Shown here: positions 59,650 through 64,000 of the stretch, in pieces | Numbering within the stretch: position 1 is the first letter of the stretch | Layout: every line of letters begins with the position of its first letter | Assembly: GCF_964656455.1 (NCBI RefSeq) | Contig: NC_135712.1 | Span: 95,456,294-95,520,293 of the forward strand | DNA from: Halichoerus grypus | Taxonomy: Eukaryota > Chordata > Mammalia > Carnivora > Phocidae | Reading direction: 5' to 3' | DNA length: 64,000 bases | Notes under the pieces: generated by a model | The model's database searches: none | What the model saw: only the letters and a program-made list of their open reading frames with translations | Told to the model about the DNA's origin: nothing | Program-made: the position numbers and the translations under genes

Positions 59650-60430
59650 TATGTGGTTCCTCAGTGGAACCCAGATTTATTCCTCGTGTGAAGATGATTT
59701 TTTCCTGTTTCCATGTTTTCCCTCTGGTTCTTTTGCTGGATTTATCTCACTTTTTCCTTCCTGTCATCCATGATTCTTTCCCATATGTTTCCCCTCTTTA
59801 AGTCTTTCTTTCTTTCTTCTTTAAATAGCCATATTGTGAAACTAAACTACAATATTTTAAAATAATTTATTGAAGGAATTTTTAGGTTCCTTCTTGAACC
59901 TTTAGGAAAACTATCTTCTTTAGTCTCACCACCTCCAATGCCCTAAGGGTCTAAGTTCCTTGGAAATGCCTTTTCACTGTGTTGTAAATCTGTGCCTGTG
60001 GTTCAGGGGGCAGTGAGTCACTGTCCCTTCAGGGCAAAAGAAGGGATATTTGTTTACATTTCAGTCAGTGAGCTCTGAGTGACTTAGTATAATCTTCTTT
60101 GAATAGCTGTTTACTCCCACTGGTATGGAGATAAAGCAAAGGGTGAAGTTGGGAATCGCTACTCAATGTGTAACATCAGCACTTTTTAAACATAAATGTT
60201 TAAATGTAATCTGATGTATAGTGCATCATAAATATAAAGTGTCAGCATTCTTAAAACCACAAATTCCCAAGCAGTGAAGAGTTTTGCAAGGCTGTTTTCT
60301 GACACTCTTCACTCTGCTGATTCTCTTTTGCTTCCCTAATTTCTTCCTACTGTACATGTCTTCAGTGTCATTTTTCTCAGGATGCAGTCCTTTATTCTCT
60401 CGTCTTCTCTTTCCTTTTTTTGTTTTTAAA
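59650..60430. other. No gene or repeat recognised
   Basis: Plain intergenic DNA. Confidence 0.35.
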
Positions 60431-60431
60431 T

Positions 60432-60630
60432 ATATTTCTTAAATATTTTATTTATTTATTTGATGAGAGAGAGAGACAGTGAGAGAGGGAACACAAGCAG
60501 GGGGAGTGGGAGAGGGAGAAGCAGGCTCCCCACGGAGCAGGGAGCCCGCCATGGGGCTTGATCCCAGGACCCCGGGATCATGACCTGAGCCGAAGGCAGA
60601 CACTTAATGACTGAGCCACCCAGGTGCCCC
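60432..60630 (-). mobile_element. CanSINE, reverse orientation
   Basis: TATTTATTTATTTGATGAGAGAGAG...GCAGGCTCCCC...GAGCCACCCAGGTGCCCC. Target duplication not clear. Confidence 0.93.
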
Positions 60631-60634
60631 TCTT

Positions 60635-61390
60635 AGCATAATTCTTGCTACAGAAGTCAACTATTTAATGAGTATTTATTAAACCTAACCCAAAAAGAAG
60701 TGACCATTGCTGAAAGTGTATAATTCAACAAGGATTGGTGGTTCAGAAAGACATTGCTATAAGATGAGCAAACAATTAAAATGAATATTGCTATAACTAT
60801 ATTCATTTATCTATATCTACCAGTTTACCTACCTTGAGTTCTTAAGTCTACTTTCCAGCTCTCTGAATGTATTCATAATAAAACAGCTACTTCATTAATT
60901 GTGTGGGTATTCTGAATTACAAATATAAAAGACATGGAAATTTCCTGAGCATATAGATTTACCAAGCAGCTATTAGAACAGGGCTAGTCTTACTGAGATG
61001 TAATATTGCCTTTGTTGCATTTAAAGAGATCTAGGTGCTTGTTTTCCAAAAGTTATAACAATTATATTTTATCACTTTTCATGTGTGATAGATGAAAGTA
61101 CAATGTCATATTTATTAACAAAGGTAATGAAATGTCATTTAGATGTTCATTGGCAATCAGTCATCTGTCAACAAAGCATAATTGAATTTTGATTTTTGCC
61201 TGTGAGATTATTACAATTAAAGAAAATTAAATATTTTGTTTATGTACATTTTTAGTAGGGTAAATCAGAGGTGAAAGCAACAGAACAAAAAGATAAAAAA
61301 TTCTTGCAGTTTAAGCCTTGATCTCATTCACTACCCAATAAAAAGTTTTTAGCCATATTAGTTAAATAACAAGATAGTATTTTATTTTTT
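60635..61390. other. No gene or repeat recognised
   Basis: AT-rich intergenic DNA. Confidence 0.35.
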
Positions 61391-61683
61391 TAATTGTATT
61401 TTTAAATTTTATTTAAATTCAATTAATTAACATATAGTATATTATTAGTTTCAGAGGTAGAGTTCAGTGATTCATCAATTGTATGTAACACCCCGTGCTC
61501 ATCATATCTCGTGCCCTCCTTAATGCCTATCACCCAGTTACCCTATCCGCCCACCTTCTTCCCCTCCAGCAACCCTCAGTTTTTTTCCTATGATTAAGAG
61601 TCTCCTATGGTTTGTCTCCCTTTCTGATTTCATCTTGTTTTATTTTTCCCTCCCTTCCCTTATGATCCTGTGTTTTATTTCTT

Positions 61684-61887
61684 TTTTTTTTTTTTTTAAG
61701 ATTTTGTTTATTTATTTGAGAGAGAGAATGACATAGAGCGAGAGAGCATGAGAAGGGGGAGGGTCAGAGGGAGAAGCAGACTCCCTGCTGAGCAGGGAGC
61801 CCAATGCGGGACTCGATCCCGGGACTCCAGGATCATGTCCTGAGCTGAAGGCAGTGGCTTAACCAACTGAGCCACCCAGGCGTCCCA
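61684..61887 (-). mobile_element. CanSINE inserted in L1
   Basis: Ends GAGCCACCCAGGCGTCCC. L1 sequence TGTTTTATTTCTT is duplicated at 61671-61683 and 61891-61903. Confidence 0.95.
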
Positions 61888-63077
61888 CTCTGTTTTATTT
61901 CTTAAATTCCACATGTAAGTGAGATCATATGATAATTGTCTTTCTCTGATTAACTTATTCTAGTTCCATCCATGTCATTGCAAAAGGCAAGATTTCACTT
62001 TTTTGATGGCTGCATAATATTCCATTGTGTATATATACCACATCTTCTTTATCCATTCATCTGTCGATGGACAACTGGGCTCCTTCCATAGTTTGTCTAT
62101 TGTGGATATTGCTGCTGTAAACATTGGGGTGCAGGTGCCCCTTCATATCACTACATTTGTATCTTTGGGGTAAATATCTAATAGTGCAATTGCTGAGTCA
62201 TAGGTAGCTCTAATTTCAACTTCTTGAGGAACCTCCATACTGTTTTCCAGAGTGGCTGCACCAGCTTGCATTCCCACCAACAGTGTAAGAGGGTTCCCCT
62301 TTCTCTGCATCCTTGCCAACATGTCATTTCCTGACTTGTTCATTTTAGCCATTCTGACTGGTATAAGGTGGTATCTCATTGTGGTTTTGATTTGTATTTC
62401 CCTGATGCCTAATGATGTGGAGCATTTTTTCATGTGTCTGTTGGCCATTTGTATGTCTTCTTTGAAGAAATGTCTGTTCATGTCTTCTGCCCATTTTTGA
62501 CTAGATTATTTGTTTTTTTGGGTGTTGAGTTAGATAAGTTCTTTATAGATTTTGGATCCTAGACCTTTATCTGATAAGACATTTGCAAATATCTTCTCCC
62601 ATTCTGTCAGTTGCCTTTTAGTTTTGTTGACTTTACTTTGTTGTACAAAACCTTTTTATCTTGATGAAGTCCCAATAGTTCCTTTTTTGCTTTTGTTTCC
62701 CTTGCCTTTGGAGACTTGTCTAGCAAGAAGTTGCTGTGGCCGAGGTCACAGAGGTTGCTGCCTGTGTTCTCCTCTAGAATTTTGATGGAATCCTGTCTCA
62801 CCTTTAGGTGCATCTATTTTGAGTCTATTTTTTGTGTATGGTGTAAGGAAATGGTCCAGTTTCGTTCTTCTGCATGTGGTTATCCAATTTTCCCAACACC
62901 ATTTATTGAGGAGACTGTCCTTTTTCCATTGGATATTCTTTCCTGCTTTGTTGAAGATTAGTTGACCATTGAGTAAAGGGTCCATTTCTGGGTTCACTAT
63001 TCTGCCATTGATCTATGTGTTTGTTTTTGTGCCAGTACCATACTGTCTTGATGATTACAGTTTTGTAATAGATCTTT

Positions 63078-63277
63078 TTTTTTTTTTTTTTTTTTAAGAT
63101 TTTGTTTATTTATTTATTTGACAGAGAGAGAGAAACAGCATGAGAGGGGATAGGGTCAGAGGGAGAAGCAGGCTCCCTGATGAGCCGGGAGCCCGATGTG
63201 GGACTCGATCCCAGGACTCCGGGATCATGACCTGAGCCGAAGGCAGTTGCTTAACCAACTGAGCCACCCAGGCACCC
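63078..63277 (-). mobile_element. CanSINE inserted in L1
   Basis: Long T-run at the start; ends GAGCCACCCAGGCACCC. Duplication TGTAATAGATCTTT at 63064-63077 and 63278-63291. Confidence 0.96.
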
Positions 63278-64000
63278 TGTAATAGATCTTTAAGTGTGTC
63301 TCTGTGAAGAATGTTGATGGTATTTTGATAGGGATTGCATTGACTCTGTAGATTTCTCTGGGTAGCATAGATATTTTAACAATATTTATTCTTCCAATCC
63401 ATGAACATGGAACATTTTTCCATTTCTTTGTGTCTTTCTCAATTTCTTATGTAAGTGTTCTGTAATTTTTAGAGTACAGATCCTTTACCTCTTTGGTTAG
63501 GTTTATTCCTAGGTATCTTATGGTTTTTGGTGCAATTGTAAATGGGATCGATTCCTTAATTTCTCTTTTTTCTGTCTTATTGTTAGTGTATAGAAATGCA
63601 ACTGATTTCTGTGCATTGATTTTATATCCTGCCATGTTGCTGAATTCTTGTATGAGTTCTATCTAGCAATTTTGGGTTGGAGTCTTTTGGGTTTTCCACA
63701 TAAAATATCATGCTATCTGTGAAGAGTGAGAGTTTGACTTCTCTTTGCCAATTTAAATGCCTTTTGTTTCTTTTTGTTGTCTGATTGCTGAGGCTAGGGC
63801 TTCTAGTATGATGTTGAACAACAGTGGTAAGAGTGAGCATCCCTGTTGTATTCCTGACCTTAGGGGAAAAGCTCTCAGTTTTTCCCCATTGAGAATGATA
63901 TTCGCTGTGGGCTTTTTGAATATGGCTTTTATGATACTGAGATATCTTCCCTCTATCCCTACACTGTGGAGAATTTTAATCAAGAGAGAATGCTGTACTT

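Larger units (their letters stand above)
61395..64000 (-). mobile_element. Old L1, 3' UTR into ORF2 RT domain, cut by window end
   Basis: Reverse L1 starting at the 3' end (AACATATAGTATATTATTAGTTTCAGAGG) and running through the ORF2 C-terminus (62481-62143, [20 protein letters not shown]) to the RT thumb and palm (63635-63447; 63983-63753 with [19 protein letters not shown]). The YADD-like region is decayed and there are many shifts and stops. Two SINEs interrupt it. It continues past the window. Confidence 0.93.

Overview
The window is mammalian nuclear DNA from a carnivore. It is AT-rich, full of introns and repeats, and carries about twenty tRNA-derived CanSINEs (5' end like GGGGCGCCTGGGTGGCTCAG, tail TCTCTCTCAAATAAATAAAATCTT) and carnivore-type LINE-1 copies. 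None of the SINEs is of the canid-specific SINEC_Cf type, so a bear, seal or mustelid relative fits better than a dog (inference). There is no prokaryotic, plasmid or phage content.

The main result is one complete multi-exon protein gene on the minus strand, assembled by eye from splice signals, reading phase and protein similarity. Its seven coding exons are 47594-47549, 34044-33911, 30932-30839, 26487-26369, 23393-23251, 20504-20307 and 16858-16747. They join in frame across all six introns into a 281-residue protein with a serine-rich N-terminal third and a short SDS22-like leucine-rich-repeat domain ending in a typical LRR cap. An AATAAA lies 47 bases past the stop. An RFX X-box palindrome and a CCAAT box lie about 125-165 bases upstream of the proposed ATG, which suggests a gene of ciliated or testis cells. 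I do not recognise the gene and give no symbol.

Most of the rest is transposon layers. A 6.1-kb full-length LINE-1 (35508-41635, plus strand, perfect 14-base target duplications) sits in intron 1, antisense to the LRR gene. Its ORF1 is intact, its ORF2 has three frameshifts and one stop, and its 5' UTR contains four ~50-base tandem units. Other LINE-1 material is 3' fragments, mostly on the minus strand (8.7, 24.1, 51.3, 55.2, 58.9, 61.4-64.0 kb). The 54.5-57.8 kb block is a nested stack: an old plus-strand L1, a younger minus-strand L1 inside it, a SINE inside that, and a Tigger-type DNA transposon farther along. Older layers are L2, MIR, MER5-like and other hAT pieces.

Layout: 0-16.7 kb, downstream of the LRR gene, repeats and unrecognised DNA with a CpG-rich block at 5.25-5.86 kb; 16.7-47.8 kb, the LRR gene with its introns and the full-length L1; 47.8-64 kb, upstream intergenic DNA dominated by L2 and L1. 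Splice calls come from reading the sequence only; no alignment or transcript was available.
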